64,000 nt of DNA from DAHUXN01 sp963729815 (lineage in GTDB: Bacteria > Acidobacteriota > Terriglobia > Acidiferrales > UBA7541). The stretch covers positions 930,001-994,000 of the forward strand of contig CAVSPU010000002.1 in NCBI GenBank assembly GCA_963729815.1, read 5' to 3'. The position numbers were made by a program, and so were the translations under genes. Shown one piece after another: positions 52,644-61,979 of the stretch (its first letter is position 1; each line of letters begins with the position of its first letter). The notes under the pieces are model-generated. The model was not told the origin of the DNA, searched no databases, and worked only from the letters and a program-made list of their open reading frames with translations.

Positions 52644-53380
52644 ATCAGTGCGCGAGGATTTTTCCGGATATTGATTCATTGAGCCGCGGGGCGATTGAGG
52701 AATGCGTGCGCGCGGCGAACGATGCCGTGAGCGCGCGCGGGAGATGCTTGATTGCGCTTTCGGGCGGCCACACGCCGGAGCGCGCCAATCGGATCTGGTC
52801 GGGCGAGTATCGCGACAAAATGTCATGGGCGAAGACGCATTTTTTCTGGGGAGACGAGCGGCTTGTCCCTGCGGAGGACCCGAAGAGCAATTACCACATG
52901 GCGCGCGAGACGTTGTTCAAGAATGTCCCTGTGCCGCCGGAAAATATTCATCCGATCCCGACGACCGCGGGCCAGCCGGATGAAGTGGCGCGAGAATATG
53001 AACAAGTGCTGCGAACGTTCCTGGGGGAGACCGGGCCGACTTTCGATGTGCTGTTTCTCGGCGTGGGAGTGGAGGGGCACACGGCGTCGCTCTTTCCGGA
53101 GTCACCGGCGCTGAACGAGCAGAAGAAATGGGTGGTTGCAGTGCGCGCGCCGGTGCAGCCGCAAGGGCGAATTAGCTTGACGTTCCCCGTGTTGCGGCGG
53201 GCGCGGGCAACGTATTTCTTGGTGGCTGGTGCGGACAAGCGAGGAATTGTTGCCACGCTGCGGAGAAACGCGCCCGAAGAAACGCAGAAGTTGCCCGTGG
53301 CGATGCTGCAGCCCGAAGGCGAAGTGATTTGGTTCCTGGACAACGCGGCGGACGGAGGAGCGTCACGGACGCCCGCATAG
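52628..53380 (+). CDS. pgl: 6-phosphogluconolactonase
   Basis: 250 residues from ATG 52628, which lies inside the end of zwf (16-base overlap), indicating translational coupling. DevB-family motifs: LIALSGGHTPERANRIW, FFWGDERLVPAEDPKSNY, LGVGVEGHTASLFP. It hydrolyses the lactone made by G6PDH to 6-phosphogluconate in the cytoplasm. The C-terminus (about GDEVIWFLDNAADGG region) is complete. A small Ala/Pro extension follows. Confidence 0.95.
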   Translation: MDKGLNQCARIFPDIDSLSRGAIEECVRAANDAVSARGRCLIALSGGHTPERANRIWSGEYRDKMSWAKTHFFWGDERLVPAEDPKSNYHMARETLFKNVPVPPENIHPIPTTAGQPDEVAREYEQVLRTFLGETGPTFDVLFLGVGVEGHTASLFPESPALNEQKKWVVAVRAPVQPQGRISLTFPVLRRARATYFLVAGADKRGIVATLRRNAPEETQKLPVAMLQPEGEVIWFLDNAADGGASRTPA

Positions 53381-53555
53381 AGAGCGAATCTGATTCGCAA
53401 GCCGTTTGAAGTGGGCACGCATCAACGCAGCCGCGAGAAGATGCATCATATACGTTGATTGGAAAAGTGAGGGAAGGCCGCGACGGGACTTCGCCGAGTG
53501 CGAATTAGCTGTTGGCGAGGCGGCGGGCACGTGATATATAGGAGAGCAGCACCGA

Positions 53556-54134
53556 ATGGCCGACGAAAAGAACCCCAATTTCGGGTCCTCGATAAACCAG
53601 CAGCAACAATCGTCTTTAAGCCGTGAATTGCGGGTATGGTCGCGCGACGTGGCATTTGCGCTGGCGCTTGCGCTGATTATTATCGTGTTCCTATACCAGC
53701 CCGTGAAGGTCGAAGGAACGAGCATGGCGCCGCTGCTGAGCGATCAGGAACGGATATTCATCAACAAATTCGTATATCGGTTCGAGCCGATTCACCGCGA
53801 CGACGTGATCGTGTTCTGGTATCCAGTGGACCCGTCGAAATCGTTCATCAAGCGAGTGATTGGATTGCCGGGAGACACGCTGGAAATTCGCGAAGGGGAG
53901 CTCTACATCGGAGGAAAAGAAATCAAAGAGCCGTACGTTCCGCGGCGATATTTCGACGATTCGAGCTATGGGCCGGTCACAATTCCGTCGAATGAATATT
54001 TCGTGATGGGCGACCATCGAGACAGCTCGAACGATTCGCGAATTTTCGGGCCCGTGGCACGAAAATACATCTATGGAAAAGCCGTGTTCGCGTACTGGCC
54101 ATTCGAGCAGTTCGGAGAGATTTCGGCGCCTTAA
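53556..54134 (+). CDS. lepB: Signal peptidase I
   Basis: 192 residues, AGGAG ribosome site. One transmembrane helix (residues 32-48, VAFALALALIIIVFLYQPV) precedes the periplasmic catalytic domain with nucleophile S56 in VEGTSMAPLL, general base K99 in FIKRVIGLPGD, and the box YFVMGDHRDSSNDSR. Removes signal peptides from exported proteins. It has only one membrane helix, like Gram-positive and many acidobacterial SipS-type enzymes. Monocistronic, followed by carA. Confidence 0.96.
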   Translation: MADEKNPNFGSSINQQQQSSLSRELRVWSRDVAFALALALIIIVFLYQPVKVEGTSMAPLLSDQERIFINKFVYRFEPIHRDDVIVFWYPVDPSKSFIKRVIGLPGDTLEIREGELYIGGKEIKEPYVPRRYFDDSSYGPVTIPSNEYFVMGDHRDSSNDSRIFGPVARKYIYGKAVFAYWPFEQFGEISAP

Positions 54135-54175
54135 ATTTGCGACGCGGAATGAATCGAGAAGCTGGTATAAGATGA

Positions 54176-55384
54176 GTGCAGCCGGAGGACACACTGAAGG
54201 AGCCGCACGAGGGAAGCGCGACGCTCGCGCTCGAAGACGGAAGAGTATTTAAGGGACGCGCGGCGGGGGCAAGTTGCCGCCGTGGCGGCGAAGTCGTTTT
54301 CAATACGAGCCTCACCGGTTACCAGGAAGTTTTCACAGACCCCAGTTATGCCGGCCAGATTGTCTGCCTGACGTATCCCCACATCGGAAATGTTGGCGCG
54401 AACCTCGACGACGAGGAATCGGCGCGGCCGTACATCGAGGCGCTGGTCGTGCGCGATTTTTCGCAGGTGGCGTCGAACTGGCGCGCGAGCGAGACGGCGA
54501 ATGCGTATCTTGAGCGATATAAGATTCCCGTGATCTGGGATATCGATACGCGGGCGCTCGTGCGGCACTTGCGGCAGGCTGGAGCGTTGCGGGGAGTGGT
54601 GGCGACGGACGGAAGCGATGCGGAAGCGCTGGTTGCCGAGGCGCGCGCGCTGCCGTCGATGGCGGGACGCGAGCTGGCGAGTCAGGTGACATGCGCGAAG
54701 CAGTATCGCTGGGAGCGCGGATCGATTCCGCTGGCGGCGAGCTATCGAGTTGTGGCGGCGGGAGCGGCGCAAGGCGCGGGCGTTGCGGGTTCGGCCGCGA
54801 AAGATGCCAATGCGAAGCGTTACAAAGTCGTGGCCTATGACTTCGGTATCAAGCAAAACATTTTGCGGCTGCTGGTGGATCACGGCTGCGACGTAACGGT
54901 GGTGCCTGCGGCGACGCTTGCCGAAGATGTGCTGGCGATGAAGCCGGATGGGGTATTCCTGTCGAATGGGCCGGGCGATCCGGAGCCGGTCACGTTTGCG
55001 GTGCAAAATATTCGCAAGCTGATGGGACGCGTGCCGATTTTCGGGATTTGCCTGGGGCATCAATTGTGCGGGCTGGCGCTGGGCGGAAAGACTTTCAAAT
55101 TGAAGTTCGGGCATCACGGGTCGAATCATCCGGTGAAGAATTTGCTAACGGAGAAAGTGGAGATCACGGCGCAGAATCACGGATTCTGCGTGGACCCGGA
55201 TTCGCTGCCGTCGAGCGACGTGGAAATCACGCACGTGAATTTGAACGACCATACGAACGAGGGAATGCGGCACCGGTCGCTGCCCATGTTCAGCGTGCAG
55301 TACCACCCGGAAGCGTCGCCCGGCCCGCACGACGCGCGCTATTTGTTCGACCAGTTTGTTGAAATGATGGAAGGGCGGCAATGA
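54176..55384 (+). CDS. carA: Carbamoyl-phosphate synthase small (glutaminase) subunit
   Basis: 402 residues from GTG 54176. The N-terminal CPSase domain (ATLALEDGRVFKGRAAGASC, EVVFNTSLTGYQEV) and the class I glutamine amidotransferase domain with GICLGHQLCG (catalytic Cys) and QYHPEASPGPHDA (His, Glu) are intact. An Ala/Gly-rich insert (AAGAAQGAGVAGSAAK) separates the domains, longer than usual. A TATAAG box ends four bases before the start and no ribosome site is visible. Its stop overlaps the next small gene by four bases (ATGA). Provides ammonia to CarB for arginine and pyrimidine synthesis. Confidence 0.96.
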   Translation: MQPEDTLKEPHEGSATLALEDGRVFKGRAAGASCRRGGEVVFNTSLTGYQEVFTDPSYAGQIVCLTYPHIGNVGANLDDEESARPYIEALVVRDFSQVASNWRASETANAYLERYKIPVIWDIDTRALVRHLRQAGALRGVVATDGSDAEALVAEARALPSMAGRELASQVTCAKQYRWERGSIPLAASYRVVAAGAAQGAGVAGSAAKDANAKRYKVVAYDFGIKQNILRLLVDHGCDVTVVPAATLAEDVLAMKPDGVFLSNGPGDPEPVTFAVQNIRKLMGRVPIFGICLGHQLCGLALGGKTFKLKFGHHGSNHPVKNLLTEKVEITAQNHGFCVDPDSLPSSDVEITHVNLNDHTNEGMRHRSLPMFSVQYHPEASPGPHDARYLFDQFVEMMEGRQ

Positions 55385-55737
55385 CGATGCCGGGCGAACG
55401 GGCGCTCAGCACACTCCAGGATATAGCAAAACCTCTTGGCGACTTGGCAAGGCTCACGCGATGTGAGTTGGACAAAATTCGATGCTCTATCCAGCACCTC
55501 ACCCCTAATGAGCGGGATCGCTACTTTTCTGAACTTTTCTTTTTGTTGGCTGACGACCTCGTGGCAGTTCAGGGCGCGTTAGACAAGAATCGAGAGGCGA
55601 TCAAGGAATTTGATAAGTCGAGTCGGAGGCTGACGCGATGGCTCATTTGGCTAACGTGGGCGCTGGTGGCTCTGACGGTCATTTTAACCGTGCCGACGCT
55701 TTGGCACTGGTTAATGTGGCTGGCTCACAAATGGTAG
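55381..55737 (+). CDS. Small membrane-anchored protein between carA and carB
   Basis: 118 residues. Start overlaps the carA stop (ATGA), so it is translationally coupled. The first about 85 residues are soluble and helical (LDKIRCSIQHLTPNERDRYF, DDLVAVQGALDKNREAIKE) and the C-terminal about 35 residues form one or two membrane helices (RLTRWLIWLTWALVALTVIL, then WHWLMWLAHKW). It is unrelated to CarA or CarB. Its codon and base use are visibly lower in GC than the flanking car genes. It appears to be an insertion into the car operon. Function unknown. Confidence 0.72.
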   Translation: MTMPGERALSTLQDIAKPLGDLARLTRCELDKIRCSIQHLTPNERDRYFSELFFLLADDLVAVQGALDKNREAIKEFDKSSRRLTRWLIWLTWALVALTVILTVPTLWHWLMWLAHKW

Positions 55738-55779
55738 GGCGCGCGAGGGCCGGGAAAAAGCAAAGGTCAATCAAAGGGA

Positions 55780-58700
55780 ATGTCTAAACGCACGGACATC
55801 AAGAAAATCATGATTATCGGCTCGGGGCCGATTGTCATCGGGCAGGCGTGCGAGTTCGACTATTCGGGGACGCAGGCGTGCAAGGCGCTGCGCGACGAAG
55901 GATATGAAGTCGTGCTGGTGAATTCGAATCCGGCGACGATCATGACGGACCCGGAGATTGCGGACCGCACATATATCGAGCCGCTGACGAAGGAATATCT
56001 GGAGCCGATCATCGCACGCGAACGGCCCGACGCGCTGCTGCCGACGGTGGGCGGGCAGACCGGATTGAACACGGCGGTGGAGCTGGCAGAGAGCGGAATA
56101 CTCGAAAAATACGGTGTGAAATTAATTGGCGCGTCGCTGCGGGCGATTCAAGTTGCGGAGGACCGGCTGCAATTCAAGGACGCGTGCCAGCGCGTGGGGC
56201 TGGAAGTTCCGGCGTCGACCGTGGTGCGCGACATTGTGGACGCAGTGAAAATCGCGGACGAGATGGGGTATCCGGTTGTGATCCGGCCGTCGTTCACGCT
56301 GGGCGGCACGGGCGGATCGATTGCGTATAACCACGAGGAATTCGCGGAGGCGATTGCGCGAGCGCTGGATGCGAGCCCCGTGCACGAAGCGCTGATCGAA
56401 GAATCGGTTCTGGGATGGAAGGAGTTCGAGCTGGAAGTGATGCGCGATCATCGCGACAACTTCGTGGTGATTTGCTCGATCGAGAATTTCGATCCCATGG
56501 GAATTCACACGGGCGATTCGATCACGGTGGCGCCGGCGCAGACGTTGACGGACAAGGAATATCAACGAATGCGCGACGCGGCGGCGGCGGTGATTCGCGA
56601 AGTGGGCGTAGAGACGGGCGGGTCGAACATTCAGTTCGCGGTCGAGCCGGAGACCGGGCGGATGGTCGTAATCGAAATGAATCCGCGCGTTTCGCGAAGC
56701 TCGGCGCTGGCGAGCAAGGCGACCGGGTTTCCGATCGCGAAAATCGCGGCGAAACTCGCGGTGGGAATGACGCTCGACGAAATACCGAACGACATCACCA
56801 AGAAAACGCCGTCATCGTTCGAGCCGACCATCGATTACGTGGTGGCGAAGATTCCGAAGTGGCAATTCGAGAAATTTCCTGGATCCGATCCGACACTTTC
56901 GGTGCAAATGAAGTCGGTGGGCGAAGTGATGGCCATCGGGCGGACGTTCGCCGAGGCGCTGGGCAAAGGGATCCGCTCGCTTGAGCCGCACGCGCCGTGG
57001 CGCGCGCCCGAAGAGATGGCGGACGCGGTGCTGCGAGAAAAATTGCACGTTCCGGGACCGGATCGAATTCATTGGCTCTTCACCGCGCTGCGGCAGGGCA
57101 TGAATGTGGACGAAATCGGCGCGCTGACGAAGATCGATCCGTGGTTCCTGCGGCAGATGGAGCAGGCTGTAGCGATCGAGAAGGAAGTCGCGTCCGTGAG
57201 CATGGGCAGCGTTTCGAAGGCGCTCCTCATGGAGGCGAAACGCGCGGGGATGAGCGACGAGCAGCTGGCGCAAATCTGGAGCACGAACGCGGCGGAAGTG
57301 CGCTCAACGCGGGCGAAGCACGCTGTGCGGCCAGTGTTCAAGCGCGTCGATACGTGCGCCGCGGAATTCGAGTCGTTCACTCCATATATGTATTCGACCT
57401 ACGAGGACGAGGACGAAGCGGACACGACGACGCGGCGAAAAATTGTAATCCTCGGGAGCGGGCCGAACCGCATCGGACAGGGAATCGAATTCGACTACTG
57501 CTGTTGCCACGCGGCGTTCGCGCTGAAGGAAGACGGCTACGAAACGGTGATGGTGAATTGCAATCCGGAAACGGTGTCGACGGATTACGACACGTCGGAC
57601 CGATTGTATTTCGAGCCGCTGACGCTGGAGGACGTGCTTTCGGTGATCGAGCGGGAGAAGCCGGAGGGCGTCATCGTGCAGTTCGGCGGACAGACGCCGC
57701 TGAATTTGGCGCTGGACCTGAAGCGAAATGGCGCGCCGATCATCGGGACGGCGCCGGAGTCGATCGATTTGGCGGAGGATCGGCGTCGATTCGGGAAACT
57801 GCTCGATGAGTTGAAAATTCCACAGCCGCGAAATGGGACGGCGCTGACTCCGAATGAAGCTGTAAACGTGGCGCAAGAGATCGGGTTGCCGGTGCTGGTG
57901 CGGCCGAGCTACGTCCTGGGCGGCCGCGCGATGGTGATCGCGTACGACATGGAAACGGTGCAGAAGACGGCGATGCAGGCGTCGCTGATGACAAGCGGCG
58001 GAGCGGCGCGGCCAATTTTGGTGGATCAATTTCTCGAGGATGCTGTTGAAGTGGACGTGGATGCGCTTGCGGACGGAACCGACGTGGTGATCGCGGGCAT
58101 CATGGAGCACATCGAGGAAGCGGGAATTCACTCCGGCGATTCGTCGTGCGTGTTGCCGCCTGTGACGCTGAAGCCGGCGGACCTGGCGCGAATACGAGAG
58201 TACACGGCCAAGCTGGCGAAAGCGCTGCGAGTCGTGGGCCTGATGAACGTGCAATACGCAATTCCGCGAAATAGTGACACGGTATACGTGCTCGAAGTGA
58301 ATCCGCGAGCCTCGCGGACGGTGCCGTACGTATCGAAGGCGACAGGCGTGCCGCTGGCGAAAATGGCGGCACGGCTGATGACCGGCAAAAAACTCGCGGA
58401 CATGAAACTTCCCGTCGTGGAATATGACGGAGTGGCGGAATTGCGCAGCCGCGACTATTACTCGGTGAAATCGCCGGTCTTTCCGTTCAATAAATTCCGC
58501 GGCGTGGACACGATCCTGGGACCAGAGATGCGGTCAACCGGCGAAGTGATGGGGATTTCGCGCAATTTCGGACTGGCGTTCGCGAAAGCGCAACTGGCGG
58601 CCGGGCAGAAGCTGCCGCGCCACGGGACCGTGTTTATCAGCGTGAATGACCATGACAAGAGGCATTTGCTGACGCTGGCAACGGATCTGATCGCGGCGGG

Positions 58701-59064
58701 GCTGAAGCTGATCGCCACCCGCGGGACGTATCAGGCCATCAGCGCGGCGGGAATGGAAGTCGAGCCAGTATACAAAGTGAATGAAGGCCGGCCGAACATC
58801 GTGGATTTAATCAAGACCGGCAAGGTGGATTTGATCATCAACACGCCGCTGGGGCGCGAATCCTTCTACGACGAGAAATCGATTCGCCGCGCGGCGGTGC
58901 GCTACATGCTGCCGTGCATTACGACGCTCTCCGCGGCGATTGCGGCGGCGCGAGGGATACGCGCGCTTTCGGAAGGCCTGGGGAGCGTTGCCGCTCTGCA
59001 GGATTTGCACGCAAACGAGAGTAAGAATTTGCCGGCGGCGCAGCGAGTTTCCTCGGGAAGTTGA
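55780..59064 (+). CDS. carB: Carbamoyl-phosphate synthase large subunit
   Basis: 1094 residues, full length. Two homologous ATP-grasp halves are visible: IIGSGPIVIGQACEFDYSGT starting the first and ILGSGPNRIGQGIEFDYCCC starting the second, each with a carbamate/bicarbonate ATP-binding segment (PVVIRPSFTLGGTGGSIAYN and PVLVRPSYVLGGRAMVIAYD). A C-terminal MGS-like regulatory domain (FISVNDHDKRHLLTLATDLI) completes it. Combines bicarbonate, ammonia from CarA and two ATP. Last gene of the interrupted car operon. Confidence 0.97.
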   Translation: MSKRTDIKKIMIIGSGPIVIGQACEFDYSGTQACKALRDEGYEVVLVNSNPATIMTDPEIADRTYIEPLTKEYLEPIIARERPDALLPTVGGQTGLNTAVELAESGILEKYGVKLIGASLRAIQVAEDRLQFKDACQRVGLEVPASTVVRDIVDAVKIADEMGYPVVIRPSFTLGGTGGSIAYNHEEFAEAIARALDASPVHEALIEESVLGWKEFELEVMRDHRDNFVVICSIENFDPMGIHTGDSITVAPAQTLTDKEYQRMRDAAAAVIREVGVETGGSNIQFAVEPETGRMVVIEMNPRVSRSSALASKATGFPIAKIAAKLAVGMTLDEIPNDITKKTPSSFEPTIDYVVAKIPKWQFEKFPGSDPTLSVQMKSVGEVMAIGRTFAEALGKGIRSLEPHAPWRAPEEMADAVLREKLHVPGPDRIHWLFTALRQGMNVDEIGALTKIDPWFLRQMEQAVAIEKEVASVSMGSVSKALLMEAKRAGMSDEQLAQIWSTNAAEVRSTRAKHAVRPVFKRVDTCAAEFESFTPYMYSTYEDEDEADTTTRRKIVILGSGPNRIGQGIEFDYCCCHAAFALKEDGYETVMVNCNPETVSTDYDTSDRLYFEPLTLEDVLSVIEREKPEGVIVQFGGQTPLNLALDLKRNGAPIIGTAPESIDLAEDRRRFGKLLDELKIPQPRNGTALTPNEAVNVAQEIGLPVLVRPSYVLGGRAMVIAYDMETVQKTAMQASLMTSGGAARPILVDQFLEDAVEVDVDALADGTDVVIAGIMEHIEEAGIHSGDSSCVLPPVTLKPADLARIREYTAKLAKALRVVGLMNVQYAIPRNSDTVYVLEVNPRASRTVPYVSKATGVPLAKMAARLMTGKKLADMKLPVVEYDGVAELRSRDYYSVKSPVFPFNKFRGVDTILGPEMRSTGEVMGISRNFGLAFAKAQLAAGQKLPRHGTVFISVNDHDKRHLLTLATDLIAAGLKLIATRGTYQAISAAGMEVEPVYKVNEGRPNIVDLIKTGKVDLIINTPLGRESFYDEKSIRRAAVRYMLPCITTLSAAIAAARGIRALSEGLGSVAALQDLHANESKNLPAAQRVSSGS

Positions 59065-59118
59065 GGCTCAAGTACTATCTTCGATAGTAGAAGCTGTTTC
59101 TGATAGAATCTGCTGGCA

Positions 59119-60015
59119 ATGGAACTCCACGGAATATTTCCGCCACTGACGACGCCATTCGCACAGGATGGTGAAATCGATCTTGCACGCTTGAAGGAAA
59201 ACGTCAAACGCTACAATCAGACCGGGCTTGCCGGATACGTGACGAATGGTTCGACGAGCGAGTCGGTGCTGCTGACTTGGGAAGAAATCGAGCGGTTGTG
59301 GGCGGCGGCGCGAGAGACGGCGGCGCCGGACAAGATTATGATCGCCGGGACTGGTGCTGAATCTACCGGAGAGACAATACGGCACACGAAGCGGGCCGCG
59401 GAGCTTGGATATCACGCCGCGCTCGTGCGCACGCCAAGTTACTACAAGCCGTTCATGACGTTTGAAGCCGAAGCGACGCACTTTTTGCGCGTTGCCGATG
59501 CTTCGCCGATTCCTGTGTTGATTTACTCGGTTCCCGTATTCACGAGCTACACCGTGGAAGCGCCGCTGGTGGCGAAGCTGGCGACGCACCGGAACATTGT
59601 GGGGATCAAGGACAGTTCGGGGAACGTGCAGCGCATGAAAGACATCGTTGCGTCCACGCCAAAGAGTTTCAGCGCGCTGACCGGGTCCGCGCTGACGCTG
59701 GAGGAAACGCTCGAGGCAGGAGCGACGGGCGCGATTCTGGCGATTGCGTGCGTTGTTCCCGAGGCATGTATTGAATTGTACGACGCGGCGCGGCGCAGCG
59801 ACGCGCAACGCGTGGAGCAGATCAAGAAGCATGCTATCGGCCCGGCAGCGACCATTACAACGAGATTCGGCATTGCAGGGCTGAAATTCGCATTGGACCG
59901 GGTAGGCTACTGTGGCGGACAACCGCGAGCGCCGTTGCTTCCGCTGTCGGAAGCGGCGAAACAGGAAGTTGAAACACTGCTGGCAACGCTAAAGCCCGCG
60001 GGCGCGCTTAATTAA
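59119..60015 (+). CDS. DapA/HOGA-family Schiff-base aldolase
   Basis: 298 residues. TIM-barrel lyase of the dihydrodipicolinate synthase/N-acetylneuraminate lyase superfamily: GIFPPLTTPFAQDGEIDLAR at the N-terminus, GSTSESVLLTWEE, catalytic Y136 in VLIYSVPVF and Schiff-base lysine K164 in VGIKDSSGN. Absence of other lysine-pathway genes and the GSTSE rather than GTTGE loop leave the substrate open between DHDPS and 4-hydroxy-2-oxoglutarate-type aldolases. A TAGAAT -10 box (59104-59109) ends nine bases before the ATG, so translation may be leaderless. Confidence 0.85.
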   Translation: MELHGIFPPLTTPFAQDGEIDLARLKENVKRYNQTGLAGYVTNGSTSESVLLTWEEIERLWAAARETAAPDKIMIAGTGAESTGETIRHTKRAAELGYHAALVRTPSYYKPFMTFEAEATHFLRVADASPIPVLIYSVPVFTSYTVEAPLVAKLATHRNIVGIKDSSGNVQRMKDIVASTPKSFSALTGSALTLEETLEAGATGAILAIACVVPEACIELYDAARRSDAQRVEQIKKHAIGPAATITTRFGIAGLKFALDRVGYCGGQPRAPLLPLSEAAKQEVETLLATLKPAGALN

Positions 60016-60171
60016 GGCGATTTCGTTCTAGTCTTTCGAACGGCATTGGCTGCCCAAATTCCCTCCTCAGGCATTCATCACGCACAAATCATCGATTGAA
60101 TTCACGCAGGGATGTCCCATTGCGGGCGGCGGTTGCTGCGACCGAACGCGCCGTGTATCATCACATCCTCC

Positions 60172-61782
60172 ATGGAGTGTCACTGTCTTCGCTTCGACGA
60201 AATTCCGCAAACGACGAAACTATTCGCTGCATTTCTCAATGATTTTGAGCGTGTGAAGGAATTCTACGCGCATACGCCGGACGAGGCCGGAGTCCGTGCG
60301 GCGGCGAAGGAAGTGCGGCTGGACGCCGGGATTCGCCGGGGCGTGGTGCAGGTGCTGCGAGAGCAGAATCGTGCGCTGGGGTCGACAAAGGAAACGGACG
60401 CAAACCTGGACCGCTTGGCGAATGGAGCGGTGGCGATTGTCACCGGGCAGCAAGTGGGCTTATTCAGCGGGCCCGCGTACAGCCTATACAAGGCGCTGGA
60501 CACGATTGGCTGGGCGAAGAGATTGACGAGGGCGGGCGTCGATGCGGTGCCGATTTTTTGGATGGCAACCGAGGATCACGACCTGGCAGAAGTGAATCAA
60601 GCGAATTTTGGAGGGCGCGAGGGAGTGGCACGAATCGAGTTGCCGCTTCCGGAGGATGTCGCGGGGGCCAGCGTCGGACGCATTGCACTGGGGGCGATGG
60701 CCGGCGCGGCGGTCGCGCACGCGGCGGAACTGCTCGAAGGGCCGGGGGCGAAGGAGATGACGGAGGCGCTCGCGGCGTCGTATGGCAGCGGTGAAACGTT
60801 TGGGTCGGCGTTCGGGAAATTGTTCGCGCGGCTTTTGAAGGGACGTGGACTGATTTTGCTCGACCCGCTTGACAGGCGATTGCACGAATTGGCGCGACCG
60901 ATTTATCGCAAGGCGGCGGAAGATTCGGAGAAGCTGGCCGGAGAATTGATTGCGCGAAGCAAGCTGCTGGACAAGCGCGGATATCACGCGCAGGTGAAAG
61001 TGACGCAGCAGGGAACGCTATTGTTCCTTGACGTGAACGGCAAACGGCAGGCGGTGCGGCGACGCAATGGTGATTTTGTTGTGGCGGATGCGAAGCTGAG
61101 CGCGGAGCAGTTATTGGAGAAAATCGAGAAGCAGCCGGAAGCGCTGACCGCGAGCGTGCTGCTGCGGCCTGTATTGCAGGATTCGATTTTGCCGACCGCG
61201 GCGTACATCGGCGGGCCCGCGGAAGTTGCGTATATGGCGCAAGCGCAGGTGATTTACGAACGCGTGCTGGGGCGGATGCCGGCGATTCTGCCTCGGGCGA
61301 GCTTCACGCTGATCGAGCCGGAGGTGGAACGGACTTTACGAAAATACGGATTGGATTTTCGTGAGATTCTGCGCGGGCGGCAATCCTTGCGGCAGAAGAT
61401 GGCAACGCAATACATTCCGCGCGGGCTGGCCGCGCGATTTGCACGCGACGAAAAGCTTCTGCGAAGGGTCTTGGAGGGTTACCGCAAACCGCTCGGCAAG
61501 CTGGACAAGACGCTCGCTGGCGCTCTCGATACGGCGGAACGGAAAATGCTGTACCAGTTCACGAAGTTAAGAGGAAAAACGGGGAACGCGGAAAATTTGC
61601 GGACCGGAGTGCTGGACAGACACGAGCGGCAGATTATGAGCGCGCTCTATCCGCATCGCGGACTGCAGGAACGGAGTTTGTGTTTGCTGCCGTTTATTGC
61701 GCGGCAGGGAACGGAATTGCTGGATCACCTGAGCGCCGAAATGGAGAAGCCGTCCGCGGGGCACAAAGTGATGGTGCTGTGA
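60172..61782 (+). CDS. bshC: BshC, putative bacillithiol cysteine-adding enzyme
   Basis: About 536 residues from ATG 60172 (MECHCLRFDEIPQT); an in-frame upstream start at 60112 adds non-conserved residues. Family blocks: VAIVTGQQVGLFSGPAYSLY, VPIFWMATEDHDLAEVNQ and ILPRASFTLIEPEVE. BshC is the final enzyme of bacillithiol synthesis, adding cysteine to GlcN-malate, and occurs in Firmicutes, Deinococcus and Acidobacteria. bshA and bshB are not in this window. TATCAT box ends ten bases before the ATG with no clear ribosome site. Confidence 0.92.
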   Translation: MECHCLRFDEIPQTTKLFAAFLNDFERVKEFYAHTPDEAGVRAAAKEVRLDAGIRRGVVQVLREQNRALGSTKETDANLDRLANGAVAIVTGQQVGLFSGPAYSLYKALDTIGWAKRLTRAGVDAVPIFWMATEDHDLAEVNQANFGGREGVARIELPLPEDVAGASVGRIALGAMAGAAVAHAAELLEGPGAKEMTEALAASYGSGETFGSAFGKLFARLLKGRGLILLDPLDRRLHELARPIYRKAAEDSEKLAGELIARSKLLDKRGYHAQVKVTQQGTLLFLDVNGKRQAVRRRNGDFVVADAKLSAEQLLEKIEKQPEALTASVLLRPVLQDSILPTAAYIGGPAEVAYMAQAQVIYERVLGRMPAILPRASFTLIEPEVERTLRKYGLDFREILRGRQSLRQKMATQYIPRGLAARFARDEKLLRRVLEGYRKPLGKLDKTLAGALDTAERKMLYQFTKLRGKTGNAENLRTGVLDRHERQIMSALYPHRGLQERSLCLLPFIARQGTELLDHLSAEMEKPSAGHKVMVL

Positions 61783-61979
61783 GCAGACGGGCCGAAGCGG
61801 AGGCTGGCCAGGCTGCGAATCTCAAAGTAATCCTGGTATGACTACCGCGTGTTAAAATTGAGTAGTGTTCGCCGTCACGGGTAACGATTTGCGATGAAGT
61901 CCGAGGTGACGAGGCGGACGAATTGGAATCCGATACAACTCGCAAGAAATATGAGCGGGAGATGTGAGGAGGCAAGGAT

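Noticed and set aside
51210..52826. 538-codon reverse frame
   Set aside because: Antisense shadow of zwf; Arg/Gln/His-rich composition typical of shadow frames.
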